Below, piece by piece: positions 24,252-32,807 of a DNA stretch of 64,000 nt; position 1 is the stretch's first letter; each line of letters begins with the position of its first letter. The DNA comes from Sphingomonadales bacterium. GTDB taxonomy: Bacteria; Pseudomonadota; Alphaproteobacteria; Sphingomonadales; Sphingomonadaceae. The DNA lies in assembly GCA_016704425.1 (NCBI GenBank), contig JADJAC010000004.1:1-64000 (forward strand). The letters run 5' to 3'. Position numbers and translations under genes: made by a program. The notes under the pieces were generated by a model. That model did no database searches. It saw only the letters and a list, made by a program, of their open reading frames with translations, and was not told the origin of the DNA.

Positions 24252-25292
24252 ATGCATTTCCTTGATCAGGCCAAGATTTTTGTCCGCTCCGGCGCGGGCG
24301 GCCCCGGTGCCGTCAGTTTCCGCCGCGAAAAATTCGTGGAATATGGTGGGCCTGACGGCGGCAATGGGGGCAAAGGCGGTGATATCATCTTCGAAACCGT
24401 CGCCGGCCTCAATACGCTGATTGACTTTCGCTATACCCAACATTTTCGCGCACCTCGAGGAAGCGGTGGCGCCGGCCGCAATCGCACAGGTGCCGGTGGC
24501 GACGATCTTGTGATCAGGGTGCCTGTCGGTACGCAGATCCTTTCAGATGACAAGGAGCATGTGCTGGCCGATTTCACCAAGGTCGGTGAGCGCAAGATAT
24601 TCCTGCGCGGAGGTGATGGCGGGCGGGGCAACATGTCCTACAAGACGTCGACCAACCGCGCGCCGCGCCAACATGGCACCGGCTGGCCGGGTGAAGAGAT
24701 GTATGTCTGGTTGCGTCTGAAACTACTAGCCGATGCCGGACTTGTCGGCCTGCCCAATGCGGGAAAATCGACCTTCATCAATGCGGTCACCAACGCCAAT
24801 GCGAAAGTCGGCGCTTATCCGTTTACGACCACACGTCCGCAGCTTGGCGTGGTCAGCCACAGGGGCGGCGAATTCGTGATAGCCGATATACCGGGTCTTA
24901 TTGAAGGGGCAGCAGAAGGCGCCGGGATCGGAGATCGCTTTCTGGGCCATATCGAACGCTGCAAGGTATTGCTCCATCTTGTCGATGCGACGGGCGAGGA
25001 CCCGGTTGGCGCATGGCGAATCGTCCGGGGCGAACTGGATGCCTATGGCGCCGGCCTGACGGACAAGGTCGAAGTGATTGGTCTCAATAAGATCGATGCG
25101 CTCGAACCTGCCGCAGTCAAGAAGCTCGTGACCAAGCTCAAGCGTGCATCCAAGGCAGAGGTCTTTCCCCTGTCCGGAGCGAGCGGCGAAGGCATTGAGG
25201 CAGTGCTCGATCGTTTGGCCGATGCCATTGGCGTGAAGGCGACTGCGCCCGAAGAACATCCTGCCGAGGAAAAGCCATGGTCCCCGCTTTAG
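24252..25292 (+). CDS. obgE: GTPase ObgE/CgtA
   Basis: 346 residues, the usual length of the short Obg form. The Obg glycine-rich domain fills the first 158 residues (VRSGAGGPGAVSFRREKFVEYGGPDGGNGGKGG). The G domain follows with G1 GLPNAGKST, the switch region YPFTTTRPQLG, G3 DIPGL, G4 NKID and a G5-like SGASGEG. It is a ribosome-associated GTPase in 50S maturation and (p)ppGpp response. No extended C-terminal OCT domain is present. Its last 16 bases overlap proB, in the obgE-proB order conserved in sphingomonads and other alphaproteobacteria. Confidence 0.97.
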   Translation: MHFLDQAKIFVRSGAGGPGAVSFRREKFVEYGGPDGGNGGKGGDIIFETVAGLNTLIDFRYTQHFRAPRGSGGAGRNRTGAGGDDLVIRVPVGTQILSDDKEHVLADFTKVGERKIFLRGGDGGRGNMSYKTSTNRAPRQHGTGWPGEEMYVWLRLKLLADAGLVGLPNAGKSTFINAVTNANAKVGAYPFTTTRPQLGVVSHRGGEFVIADIPGLIEGAAEGAGIGDRFLGHIERCKVLLHLVDATGEDPVGAWRIVRGELDAYGAGLTDKVEVIGLNKIDALEPAAVKKLVTKLKRASKAEVFPLSGASGEGIEAVLDRLADAIGVKATAPEEHPAEEKPWSPL

Positions 25293-26398
25293 GCCGGGAT
25301 GCCGCACAACGGCTGGTGGTCAAAGTCGGGTCGGCCTTGCTGGTCGATGCAGAGGGCAATGTTCGCCGGGCCTGGCTCGAAACGCTGGTTGCCGATATCG
25401 CGGCGCGCATGGCGTCCGGACAGCAGATCGCCATCGTTTCCTCCGGAGCGATTGCCCTGGGTGCGCGGCGTTTGAAACTCGCAAAGGGCGGTCGCGCAAG
25501 CCTTGAGGATGCGCAGGCAGCTGCAGCAACCGGCCAGATTGCCCTTTCGCAATGCTGGGCTGAATTGCTTGGCGCCCACGGGCTGACAGCAGCGCAAATG
25601 CTCGTAACTCTGGATGATCTGGAAGACAGGCGCCGCTATCTCAATGCGTCCGCCACTCTCCAGCGGCTGATTGGCCTTGGGGTTGTCCCCGTCATCAACG
25701 AGAATGATTCGGTCGCCACCGCCGAGATCCGTTTTGGAGACAATGATCGGTTGGCTGCGCGGATCGCCCAGGCCGCAGGCGCACAAGCTGTGGTCCTGCT
25801 GTCCGATGTGGACGGACTCTATACATCCGACCCCGCGCGGAACGCGAAAGCAGAGTGGATTGATCGTGTCGAAAGAATCGATCCAGCCATCGTCGCGATG
25901 GCCGGAGGCGGCACTTCATCCGGCATGGGATCGGGCGGGATGGCCTCCAAGATCGAGGCCGCGCAGATTGCCTCTAGCGCAGGCGTAGACCTGATGATCG
26001 TTTCGGGCTTGCACGATCACCCTCTCGAGCGACTTGCCAGGGGCGGATGTGGCACGCTTTTCGTTGCGGACGGCGCAACCCGCGCAAAGAAGGCCTGGCT
26101 TGCCGGAAGACTGACGGTCAAGGGCTCGGTCTATGTCGATGCCGGAGCGGTAAAGGCACTCAAAGGCGGGGCCAGTCTGCTCCCCGCGGGCGCGAAATCG
26201 ATCGATGGCAAGTTCGCACGCGGTGATGTACTTTCGATTGTTGGACCGGACGGAATTGCGATTGCACGCGGCCTGTCCGAGTATGACAGCGCCGATGCAG
26301 TGCGCATTGCCGGAAAACGCAGTGATGCCTTGCCCGCCATTCTGGGCTATGCCCCGCGCGCAGCTTTGATCCACCGAGACCATATGGTCATGTTGTGA
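25277..26398 (+). CDS. proB: Glutamate 5-kinase
   Basis: 373 residues. The amino-acid kinase domain begins VVKVGSALLVD and continues with IVSSGAIALGARRL, INENDSVA and the LLSDVDGLYTSDP nucleotide loop; GSGGMASKIEAA is the glutamate-site loop. The C-terminal PUA domain follows (LTVKGSVYVDAGAVKALKGG onward). It phosphorylates glutamate as the first step to proline. ATG 25277 lies inside obgE, so the two are coupled; proA is not adjacent here. The gene ends in a 4-base GTGA overlap with the following epimerase-like gene. Confidence 0.97.
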   Translation: MVPALGRDAAQRLVVKVGSALLVDAEGNVRRAWLETLVADIAARMASGQQIAIVSSGAIALGARRLKLAKGGRASLEDAQAAAATGQIALSQCWAELLGAHGLTAAQMLVTLDDLEDRRRYLNASATLQRLIGLGVVPVINENDSVATAEIRFGDNDRLAARIAQAAGAQAVVLLSDVDGLYTSDPARNAKAEWIDRVERIDPAIVAMAGGGTSSGMGSGGMASKIEAAQIASSAGVDLMIVSGLHDHPLERLARGGCGTLFVADGATRAKKAWLAGRLTVKGSVYVDAGAVKALKGGASLLPAGAKSIDGKFARGDVLSIVGPDGIAIARGLSEYDSADAVRIAGKRSDALPAILGYAPRAALIHRDHMVML

Positions 26399-27315
26399 AG
26401 AAGGCGGTGCTTGCAATCACGGGCGGAACAGGCTTTGTCGGAACGACTCTGATCCGGCTTGCTCAATCGCAGGGTCACCGGATACGCGCGCTGACCCGCT
26501 CTCAACAGACGGCGCAAGAAGGCGTCGAATGGATTCCAGGCTCACTTGATCGCCCTGAGAGCCTTCGCACACTGGTCGAGGGAAGCGACGCGGTGATCCA
26601 TGTGGCTGGGGTGGTGAACGCGCCCGACCGGGCAGGCTTTGAAGCTGGTAATGTCAGCGGCACTCTGGCCATGATCGAGGCGACGCGCGATGCCGGCGTT
26701 CGCCGCTTTGTCCATGTCTCCTCACTGTCTGCCCGCGAGCCGGAGCTCTCGGACTACGGCTGGTCCAAGGCCAAGGCGGAATCTCTGGTGCAGGCAAGCG
26801 CTCTTGACTGGACGATTGTTCGTCCGCCCTGGATTTTCGGGCCGGGTGATGCAGATACGCTCGACTTGTTCAAGATGGCACGGCGCGGCTTCGTCGTGCT
26901 GCCGCCCAACGGGCAGATTTCCGTAATCGAAGTGAGCGATCTTGCCCGGCTCTTGCTGGCAGTTCTGCCAGCTTCCGAAACGAAGACCCAAATCTATGAA
27001 GCCGATGACGGGGCGGAAGGCGGCTGGAGCCACAGCAATTTTGGAAAGGCAATCGGGGCTGCCGTCGACAAGGATGTCGCAACCATTCCCGCTCCGGCGC
27101 CGTTTCTGCGTTTGGCTGCGGGCCTGGACGGCTTTTTCCGAGGATCGGGCGCCAGGCTCACTGCAGATCGGGTCCGCTATTTCTGCCATCCGGATTGGGT
27201 GATCGACCCGTTGAGAAGGCCTCCCGCATCGCTCTGGAAGCCTGAAGTCGAAACACGGTCCGGCCTGAAATCAACTGCTCATGCCTATGTCGAGGCGGGC
27301 TGGCTCAAGCGCTGA
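26395..27315 (+). CDS. NAD-dependent epimerase/dehydratase-like atypical SDR
   Basis: 306 residues. The Rossmann motif is ITGGTGFVGTTLI at the N-terminus. Later come VIHVAGVVN, VHVSSLSAREPELSDYGWSKAKAE (the Tyr-x-x-x-Lys is YGWSKAK, giving a likely altered active site) and VRPPWIFGPGD. This is the NDUFA9-like / complex I-associated branch of atypical SDRs, often without proven catalysis. It starts with GTG 26395 overlapping proB (GTGA), which makes it third in the obgE-proB operon. It ends one base before the convergent LtrA-like gene ends. Confidence 0.85.
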   Translation: MKKAVLAITGGTGFVGTTLIRLAQSQGHRIRALTRSQQTAQEGVEWIPGSLDRPESLRTLVEGSDAVIHVAGVVNAPDRAGFEAGNVSGTLAMIEATRDAGVRRFVHVSSLSAREPELSDYGWSKAKAESLVQASALDWTIVRPPWIFGPGDADTLDLFKMARRGFVVLPPNGQISVIEVSDLARLLLAVLPASETKTQIYEADDGAEGGWSHSNFGKAIGAAVDKDVATIPAPAPFLRLAAGLDGFFRGSGARLTADRVRYFCHPDWVIDPLRRPPASLWKPEVETRSGLKSTAHAYVEAGWLKR

Positions 27316-28548
27316 TCAGGGCTTCCGGCCGAAAAGCGGACCCAACCACGGGGCCCAGCGCTGCCATCCGCCGTGCAAAGAGAACCATTCCCATTGGGCA
27401 GTAAAGATCAGGCTTGACGTCGCGAGTACTCCAACTGTCAGCGTCTCCCAATGCGCAAAGTATCCCGCCACCGCAATCATCGCGAGCAGGAAATTGCCGA
27501 TAAAGTGCGAAAGCGGCGGAAATCGCTGTTCACTCGTCACCCACTTGAACATCTGGTTGCCGAAGAGAAACAGGATTGGCCCGCCACACGCAGTCAACAA
27601 ATAGACGCGGTCGGAAACTGCAACCGGGGCAGCAAGCATCTTGGCGTCGGCCACGGCCGTCACAACAACACCGGCAACGATTGGCATGTGCAGATAGGTA
27701 TAGGCGTTGCGTGCAATGAATCCGACATTGTCCGCTGCGCTGATCATAGACGAGGCCCGCTTTGCGCCAATGTCGAAATAAATCCACCAGAGTGTTGCAC
27801 TGCCAACGAAGCTGGTGACAAAAGCGGCGGTGGTTGGCCCGTCGTGAGGAAGCGCGGAATAGGTCGCGCCCGTCACAAGAACGGCCTCTCCCAACGCTAT
27901 GATGATGAAGAGCGCGCAGCGCTCGGCCATGTGGCCGCCCGAAATATCCCAGTCTGCACCCGTCGAGCGGCCAAGGACCGGCATGCGGAAAAAGACCATC
28001 GGTCCGGCATATTCGATGAGAATCGCAAGGGCCCACAAATACATTCGCATGTTTGCATCGACGAAGGCGCCCCAGAACCAGAACGGCGCTGAAAGCACGA
28101 AATAGAAGCTGATCCTGAGGAAATTCCGGGCACGCGCATCATTCACCCCGCGCGAAGCCCATACCATGTAAAGGCTCCGGAAGAGCTGCATCGCGACATA
28201 GCTTGCCGAAAACAGCAGCCCGTCTCCTCCAAAAGCGTCGGGAATCGCGATTGCAAGTGCTAGCCCGCCCAGCATCATCAGGATGAGCATCAGCCGGACA
28301 TTGGCGCGCTCCGGATCGAGCCAGTTGGTCGTCCAGCTTGTGTAGATCCACACCCACCAGACCGGCAGGAAGAGCAGGATTGTCTTGAGCGCACCATCTG
28401 TCGTCAGGTGGGAGAGAAGTCGATGCGACAATTGGGTGATCGCAAAGACGAACACCAGATCGAAGAAGAGTTCGATATAGGTGACCGGACTATGGTCCCG
28501 GGCCGCGCGGTCGCGGAAAAGGTGAGCGCGCGTTTTCAAGGCAGCCAA
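27316..28548 (-). CDS. Low temperature requirement protein A (LtrA) family membrane protein
   Basis: 410 residues with about ten hydrophobic segments. It carries the LtrA hallmark near the N-terminus, VTYIELFFDLVFVFAITQLSH, followed by WWVWIYTSWTTNWLDPE and later IIIALGEAVLVTGATY. The family was named from a cold-sensitive Listeria mutant; the biochemical role is unknown. The listed start (TTG 28548) overlaps the upstream hydrolase by 13 bases; a later TTG or GTG is possible, but residues before VTYIELF are conserved in length. It is co-directional with the epoxide-hydrolase-like and BolA genes. Confidence 0.88.
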   Translation of the reverse strand: MAALKTRAHLFRDRAARDHSPVTYIELFFDLVFVFAITQLSHRLLSHLTTDGALKTILLFLPVWWVWIYTSWTTNWLDPERANVRLMLILMMLGGLALAIAIPDAFGGDGLLFSASYVAMQLFRSLYMVWASRGVNDARARNFLRISFYFVLSAPFWFWGAFVDANMRMYLWALAILIEYAGPMVFFRMPVLGRSTGADWDISGGHMAERCALFIIIALGEAVLVTGATYSALPHDGPTTAAFVTSFVGSATLWWIYFDIGAKRASSMISAADNVGFIARNAYTYLHMPIVAGVVVTAVADAKMLAAPVAVSDRVYLLTACGGPILFLFGNQMFKWVTSEQRFPPLSHFIGNFLLAMIAVAGYFAHWETLTVGVLATSSLIFTAQWEWFSLHGGWQRWAPWLGPLFGRKP

Positions 28549-29435
28549 TCCATCATCGCATCGGTGACACGTTCAGGTGCTTCCCACGGCACAAAATGAC
28601 CGGCGCCTTCAATCCTCTCGATTGTGAGGTCGTTGATCAGAACGTCCAGCCCTTCGAGCATACAGGGGAGCAAGGCCTTGTCATTCAGGCCCCAGACAAT
28701 CAGAACCGGCATGGCAAGCGTTGGGAAAGGCGCATCGAGGAAGGGTGGGCGAGGCACGACTTCATCCATCGCTGGCACGGTCATGGGGGACGCGCGGTAC
28801 CAGTTGAACATCGCAGTCAATGCCCCTGGTTGACTCCACTGATCCAGGTAAAGCGCACGCTCTTCCTGGCCCACATCATCCTGCGTCAGATGGCGCATGA
28901 AGCTGTGATCGAAAAACCATGCGACTCCGTTTTCCGATATCCGCTGCTCTAGGTCATTGTCGCGGAAGGTGCGAATATACTGGGATGCCGCGCGCTGGGC
29001 CAAATCCTCAATCAGCATTTTCTGAAAAACATAGGGATGCGGAGCATTGGCAATGATCAGCCGCTCAACGCGCTCTGGTCGACCGAGTGCTGCCGCCCAG
29101 CCGATTGCACCGCCCCAATCATGCGCGGCAAGCGTGAAGCGTTCGATGCCGAGCGCATCGGCGAGCGCGAACACGTCTGCAACGAGTTTTGGCACCGCAT
29201 AGTCCGTGACCTTCTGCGGTTTGGACGAGCGCGCATAGCCACGCTGGTCGGGCGCGATACAAAAATAGCGCCCGGAAAGTGCCGCCATCTGGTGCCGCCA
29301 GGTGCGATGCGATTCAGGAAACCCATGCAAGAAGATGATTGCTGGATTGGCTGGGTCGCCCGCTGTCCAGACATCGAGATCGACCCCGGTTGAAAGAGTC
29401 ATGCGCTGTTTGTCAGCCATTACGGCATCAGCCAT
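28536..29435 (-). CDS. Alpha/beta hydrolase, epoxide hydrolase-like
   Basis: 299 residues. The oxyanion-side motif HGFPESHRTW and the nucleophile elbow AHDWGGAIGW, with Asp in place of Ser, place it in the epoxide hydrolase / haloalkane dehalogenase group. The acid lies in the WGLNDKALLP region and the catalytic His in GAGHFVPWEAPE. The HGxPE motif favours an epoxide or ester substrate over a haloalkane. Cytoplasmic; no signal peptide. ATG 29435 shares a base with the BolA stop (TGATG), so it is translated from the bolA message. The physiological substrate is unknown. Confidence 0.88.
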   Translation of the reverse strand: MADAVMADKQRMTLSTGVDLDVWTAGDPANPAIIFLHGFPESHRTWRHQMAALSGRYFCIAPDQRGYARSSKPQKVTDYAVPKLVADVFALADALGIERFTLAAHDWGGAIGWAAALGRPERVERLIIANAPHPYVFQKMLIEDLAQRAASQYIRTFRDNDLEQRISENGVAWFFDHSFMRHLTQDDVGQEERALYLDQWSQPGALTAMFNWYRASPMTVPAMDEVVPRPPFLDAPFPTLAMPVLIVWGLNDKALLPCMLEGLDVLINDLTIERIEGAGHFVPWEAPERVTDAMMDWLP

Positions 29436-29710
29436 CAGCCTTCTCCTGGTGCACGCGCCTTTATCGCAAGCGCATGGACGCGCTGGCCAGGCAGGTTCCC
29501 CAGTGCGCGATTGACCATTCGCTGCCGCTCAAGCCGCGAAACGCTCGCGAAGGCCGCAGCCTCGATTTCCACCGTAAAGTGGGATTCACCGGAGCCATCG
29601 TCGCCCGAATGGCCGTGGTGCTTGCCACTGTCATTGATGACGGCAAGCCGAGTTGGAGAAAAGGCGGCGCGCAGCAGCATTTCAATTTCTTGCGAGACGG
29701 GACCAGACAT
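29435..29710 (-). CDS. BolA family protein
   Basis: 91 residues of the BolA fold. The core HSGDDGSGESHFTVEIEAAAF carries the His and the conserved GESHF region, followed by SRLERQRMVNRALGN and a C-terminal HALAIKARAP. BolA proteins partner with monothiol glutaredoxins in iron-sulfur and iron sensing, and some bind DNA. Start at ATG 29710 behind AAGGGA. Its start codon lies in a CATG that is also the possible start of the divergent J-domain gene. It is first in a run of three genes (bolA, hydrolase, LtrA). Confidence 0.9.
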   Translation of the reverse strand: MSGPVSQEIEMLLRAAFSPTRLAVINDSGKHHGHSGDDGSGESHFTVEIEAAAFASVSRLERQRMVNRALGNLPGQRVHALAIKARAPGEG

Positions 29711-29750
29711 GGCTTCCCTTGTAGCATCCGAGTTGGCATTGGCCAGCCTC

Positions 29751-30332
29751 ATGGAGCGCGAGAAATTCCACGGACGAGTCAGAGGTCGCAGTCAGCCCTG
29801 CGCCCATCCCGGCTGCCCGGAGGCGGGCGAATTCCGTGCGCCCGCCCGTTTTGGTCAGCGTTCCGGTTTTGATGGACCGGGCGAGTGGCAATGGCTCTGC
29901 CTCGAACATGTCCGGGAGTTCAATACGCGCTATGACTGGTTCAAGGACATGACGCCCGACGAAATCGCGGCGGCGCAGACACCTTATGCCGGCTGGGCAA
30001 CCGAAACCCGGGCCTTCACACGGTCGGGCGCCGATTCGCCTCCCAAATGGGGCGATTTCCATGATCCCCTTGACGCGATAGCGGCGCGCTTCCGCGATAG
30101 GTCACCACCCCAACGCGCCGACGGCAAACACTTGTCTCCCGTAGACCGCAAAGCATTGAAGACGCTAGGGCTTGGCGAGAATGCCGACCGGCGCGCGCTG
30201 CGCAGCCGCTATTCCGAACTGGTCCGCAAATTTCATCCTGACCGCAACGGCGGAGACCGGAGCCACGAAAAGGCTTTGCAGGAGACGATTGCGGCCTATA
30301 CGCACCTCAAGAGCGCGCCTGCATTCAGTTGA
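29751..30332 (+). CDS. J-domain (DnaJ-like) protein
   Basis: 193 residues from ATG 29751. The N-terminal half has a small Cys/His cluster (PCAHPGCPEAGEF, then WQWLCLEHVREFN) likely to bind zinc. The C-terminal half is a J-domain (ALKTLGLGENADRRALRSRYSELVRKFHPDRNGGD, with the HPD that activates Hsp70 ATPase). A longer form from ATG 29709 would share its start with BolA; 29751 fits the opening I expect for the family (short basic residues before HGRV). It lies 12 bases before cobS, and the bolA / J-protein / cobS cluster is common in alphaproteobacteria. A co-chaperone role is inferred. Confidence 0.88.
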   Translation: MEREKFHGRVRGRSQPCAHPGCPEAGEFRAPARFGQRSGFDGPGEWQWLCLEHVREFNTRYDWFKDMTPDEIAAAQTPYAGWATETRAFTRSGADSPPKWGDFHDPLDAIAARFRDRSPPQRADGKHLSPVDRKALKTLGLGENADRRALRSRYSELVRKFHPDRNGGDRSHEKALQETIAAYTHLKSAPAFS

Positions 30333-30344
30333 AGAAGACAGACC

Positions 30345-31337
30345 ATGACAAACATTCCCAACATTCAGCCCGACGCCCGCGGAACGACCCTGCTTGATGC
30401 GCCGGACAAGACCGTCAAGGTTCGCGAGCTCTTCGGAATCGATTCCGACATGGAATGCCCGGCTTTCAGCGAAGCCGACGAACGTGTGCCGGACCTTGAT
30501 TCGGCCTATGTCTTCGACCCGGATACCACGCTTGCCATTCTCGCGGGCTTTGCGTTCAACCGGCGCGTTATGGTCCAGGGCTATCACGGCACGGGCAAGT
30601 CCACGCATATCGAGCAGGTTGCGGCCCGGCTCAACTGGCCCTGTATTCGCATCAACCTCGATGCGCATATCAGCCGCATCGACCTGATTGGCCGCGACGC
30701 CATCGTCCTGAAAGACGGTCAGCAGGTGACCGAGTTCCGCGAAGGCCTGCTCCCCTGGGCGCTCCAGACACCAACAGCGCTGGTTTTCGACGAATATGAT
30801 GCCGGTCGGCCTGACGTCATGTTCGTCATCCAACGTGTCCTCGAAGCCGAAGGCAAACTGACGCTGCTCGATCAGAATCGCGTCATTCGCCCCAGCCCTT
30901 GGTTTCGCCTCTTTGCGACGGCCAACACGGTCGGCCTCGGCGACACAAGCGGACTCTATCATGGCACCCAGCAGATCAACCAAGGCCAGATGGATCGCTG
31001 GAACATTGTCGTTACGCTGAACTATCTTCCAGCGAAAGTGGAAGCCGAGATCATCCTTGCAAAGGCCACTGGCACGGCGCCCAAGGATGTGGACAATATG
31101 GTCAAGGTCGCGGACCTGACCCGCCAGGGTTTCATCAACGGAGACATCTCCACGGTCATGAGCCCGCGAACGGTGATCACCTGGGCGCAGAATACGGCCA
31201 TCTTCAAGGATGTCGGCTTTGCCTTCCGCCTCTCATTCCTCAACAAGTGCGATGAAGCGGAACGGGCACTGGTTGCGGAATACTACCAGCGCGTGTTTGG
31301 GAAGGATCTTCCAGAGTCGGTCGTCGGCAAGGCCTGA
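30345..31337 (+). CDS. cobS: CobS-like AAA+ ATPase (cobaltochelatase subunit type)
   Basis: 330 residues with MoxR/CobS-type AAA+ features: Walker A GYHGTGKSTHIEQ (about 79-91), Walker B ALVFDEYDAG, sensor 1 ATANTVGLGD and an N-terminal helical domain. CobS with CobT and CobN inserts cobalt in aerobic cobalamin synthesis. Here a glycine-zipper gene follows 120 bases later and no cobT is seen in the window, so a general AAA+ role or a remote cobT is possible. The gene is 12 bases after the J-domain gene. Confidence 0.9.
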   Translation: MTNIPNIQPDARGTTLLDAPDKTVKVRELFGIDSDMECPAFSEADERVPDLDSAYVFDPDTTLAILAGFAFNRRVMVQGYHGTGKSTHIEQVAARLNWPCIRINLDAHISRIDLIGRDAIVLKDGQQVTEFREGLLPWALQTPTALVFDEYDAGRPDVMFVIQRVLEAEGKLTLLDQNRVIRPSPWFRLFATANTVGLGDTSGLYHGTQQINQGQMDRWNIVVTLNYLPAKVEAEIILAKATGTAPKDVDNMVKVADLTRQGFINGDISTVMSPRTVITWAQNTAIFKDVGFAFRLSFLNKCDEAERALVAEYYQRVFGKDLPESVVGKA

Positions 31338-31457
31338 CATGACCGCCATCGGGACATGAACAGTCCATAACGATCGCGTTCAGCATCGATCCAAATTGAA
31401 CATCGTAGAAGGCCCTTGTCGCGGGAAAGTCCGTCCCGATGTCGTGGGAGACACACA

Positions 31458-31880
31458 ATGTTCAAGCAATTTGCCCAAGCCGCTGTCGTCGCAAGTGTGG
31501 CCTTGACCGGCTTGGCCGCTACGCCCGCATTTGCACATGATCGTTACGAACGCGGCGATTACTACAATGACGGCTATCGTGGTCACAGTGATGACCGCCA
31601 TGAAGGCCACCGCTGGTCACGCAATCGCGGCTATTATGACAACGGCTACTACAACGACAACCGCTATGCCTATCCTGACCGCCGTAGCCGTTACAACCAT
31701 CGCCGATGTGGATCGGGCACAACCGGCACGATCCTCGGTGCGGTCGCGGGCGGGCTGCTTGGACGGGAAGTCGGACGCGGCGGTCGCTACAATCGCGGGA
31801 GCACCACCGGACTGATCATCGGCGCGGGTGCCGGTGCTCTTGTTGGCCGCGAGATCGATCGAAACGGCAACTGCCGCTAG
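31458..31880 (+). CDS. Secreted Tyr/Arg-rich protein with glycine-zipper 2TM domain
   Basis: 140 residues from ATG 31458, behind GGGAG. A Sec signal (VVASVALTGLAATPAFA) is followed by a low-complexity stretch rich in Tyr, Asp, Arg and Asn (about 26-82). It ends in a glycine zipper (TTGTILGAVAGGLLGREVGRG, then TTGLIIGAGAGALVGREID), which is the 17 kDa surface-antigen/2TM fold. Such proteins insert in or line the outer membrane. The short Cys pair near 84 and 138 might form a disulfide. Stands alone. Confidence 0.82.
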   Translation: MFKQFAQAAVVASVALTGLAATPAFAHDRYERGDYYNDGYRGHSDDRHEGHRWSRNRGYYDNGYYNDNRYAYPDRRSRYNHRRCGSGTTGTILGAVAGGLLGREVGRGGRYNRGSTTGLIIGAGAGALVGREIDRNGNCR

Positions 31881-31961
31881 AAGCGTTTCCAAGCCTGACA
31901 AGTGTCTTGCTCACTACAGTTCGCCGTGTATCCTCCAGGCGCTCGGAGGGGAGGCGCCAAG

Positions 31962-32732
31962 ATGGGCCAGATTGACGGATTTTTGGCCAGAGGACAGCTA
32001 TGGCTGGTCGGCCTTGCGTTATTTCTGGTCATGCTGCTCTCTGCCCAAGGCGGTGCTGCGCTGCGCAAGCGGCTGGCACGGCCGACCGGCGATGCAGAAG
32101 CGGCCGAGGGCTATTTGTTGTCAGCGACTCTGGCTTTGCTGGGGTTGCTGATTGCCTTCACCTTCTCTCTCGCCATTTCGCGGTTCGATGCGCGTCGACA
32201 ACTGGTTGTCAACGAAGCCAATGCGATCGGGACAGCCTGGCTCCGTGCAGGGCTTGCCAGCTCGCCCCAAGACGACGCGTTGCAACGGGCCATTGCGCGC
32301 TATACCGATGTCCGCCTGGGGCTTTCGCGCGGCCGAGACCCTGGAGAAGTCGAGCGCGAAACAGCCGCAGCACAAAAGGCCGTCTGGGACACGCTCGGCC
32401 AGACCATTGCCAAGGCACCGCCTGCACTCGTCAATTCCACGGTGATCGCCGTCAATGAAATGTTCGACGCAGCCTCATCGCGCAAGGCAGAGCGCAGTGC
32501 CATCATCCCGGCACGTGTTCTTGAGCTGCTTGTCCTGTACGCCCTTCTTTCGGCTGCCATTGTCGGTTATGTGCTGAGCGCATCGGGTCGACGGCATCTT
32601 GTGGTAACCTCCATCCTCTTCCTGCTCCTGACGCTGGCCATCACCCTTATTCTCGATCTCGATCGCCCGCGCCGGGGTTCGATATTGGTTCCGCAGCAAC
32701 CAATGCTGGATGCACGAATGTCCATGCAGTAG
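31962..32732 (+). CDS. DUF4239-like membrane protein
   Basis: 256 residues from ATG 31962, following GGAGGGGAGG. Hydrophobic segments lie near residues 11-29 and 48-70, and two more close to the C-terminus (about 190-230). Between them is a soluble helical region with the conserved-looking LVVNEANAIGTAWLRAGL. This layout matches bestrophin-like DUF4239 proteins, whose function is unproven (channel-like activity has been proposed). It lies 80 bases after the glycine-zipper gene and before pabBC. Confidence 0.72.
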   Translation: MGQIDGFLARGQLWLVGLALFLVMLLSAQGGAALRKRLARPTGDAEAAEGYLLSATLALLGLLIAFTFSLAISRFDARRQLVVNEANAIGTAWLRAGLASSPQDDALQRAIARYTDVRLGLSRGRDPGEVERETAAAQKAVWDTLGQTIAKAPPALVNSTVIAVNEMFDAASSRKAERSAIIPARVLELLVLYALLSAAIVGYVLSASGRRHLVVTSILFLLLTLAITLILDLDRPRRGSILVPQQPMLDARMSMQ

Positions 32733-32807
32733 GGGACGAACCCTGCGTGCCGCTTGGCGGATGCAACGGCACTGGTCCCCAAGGCATCAAGATGCCAAAG
32801 GAGCGCG

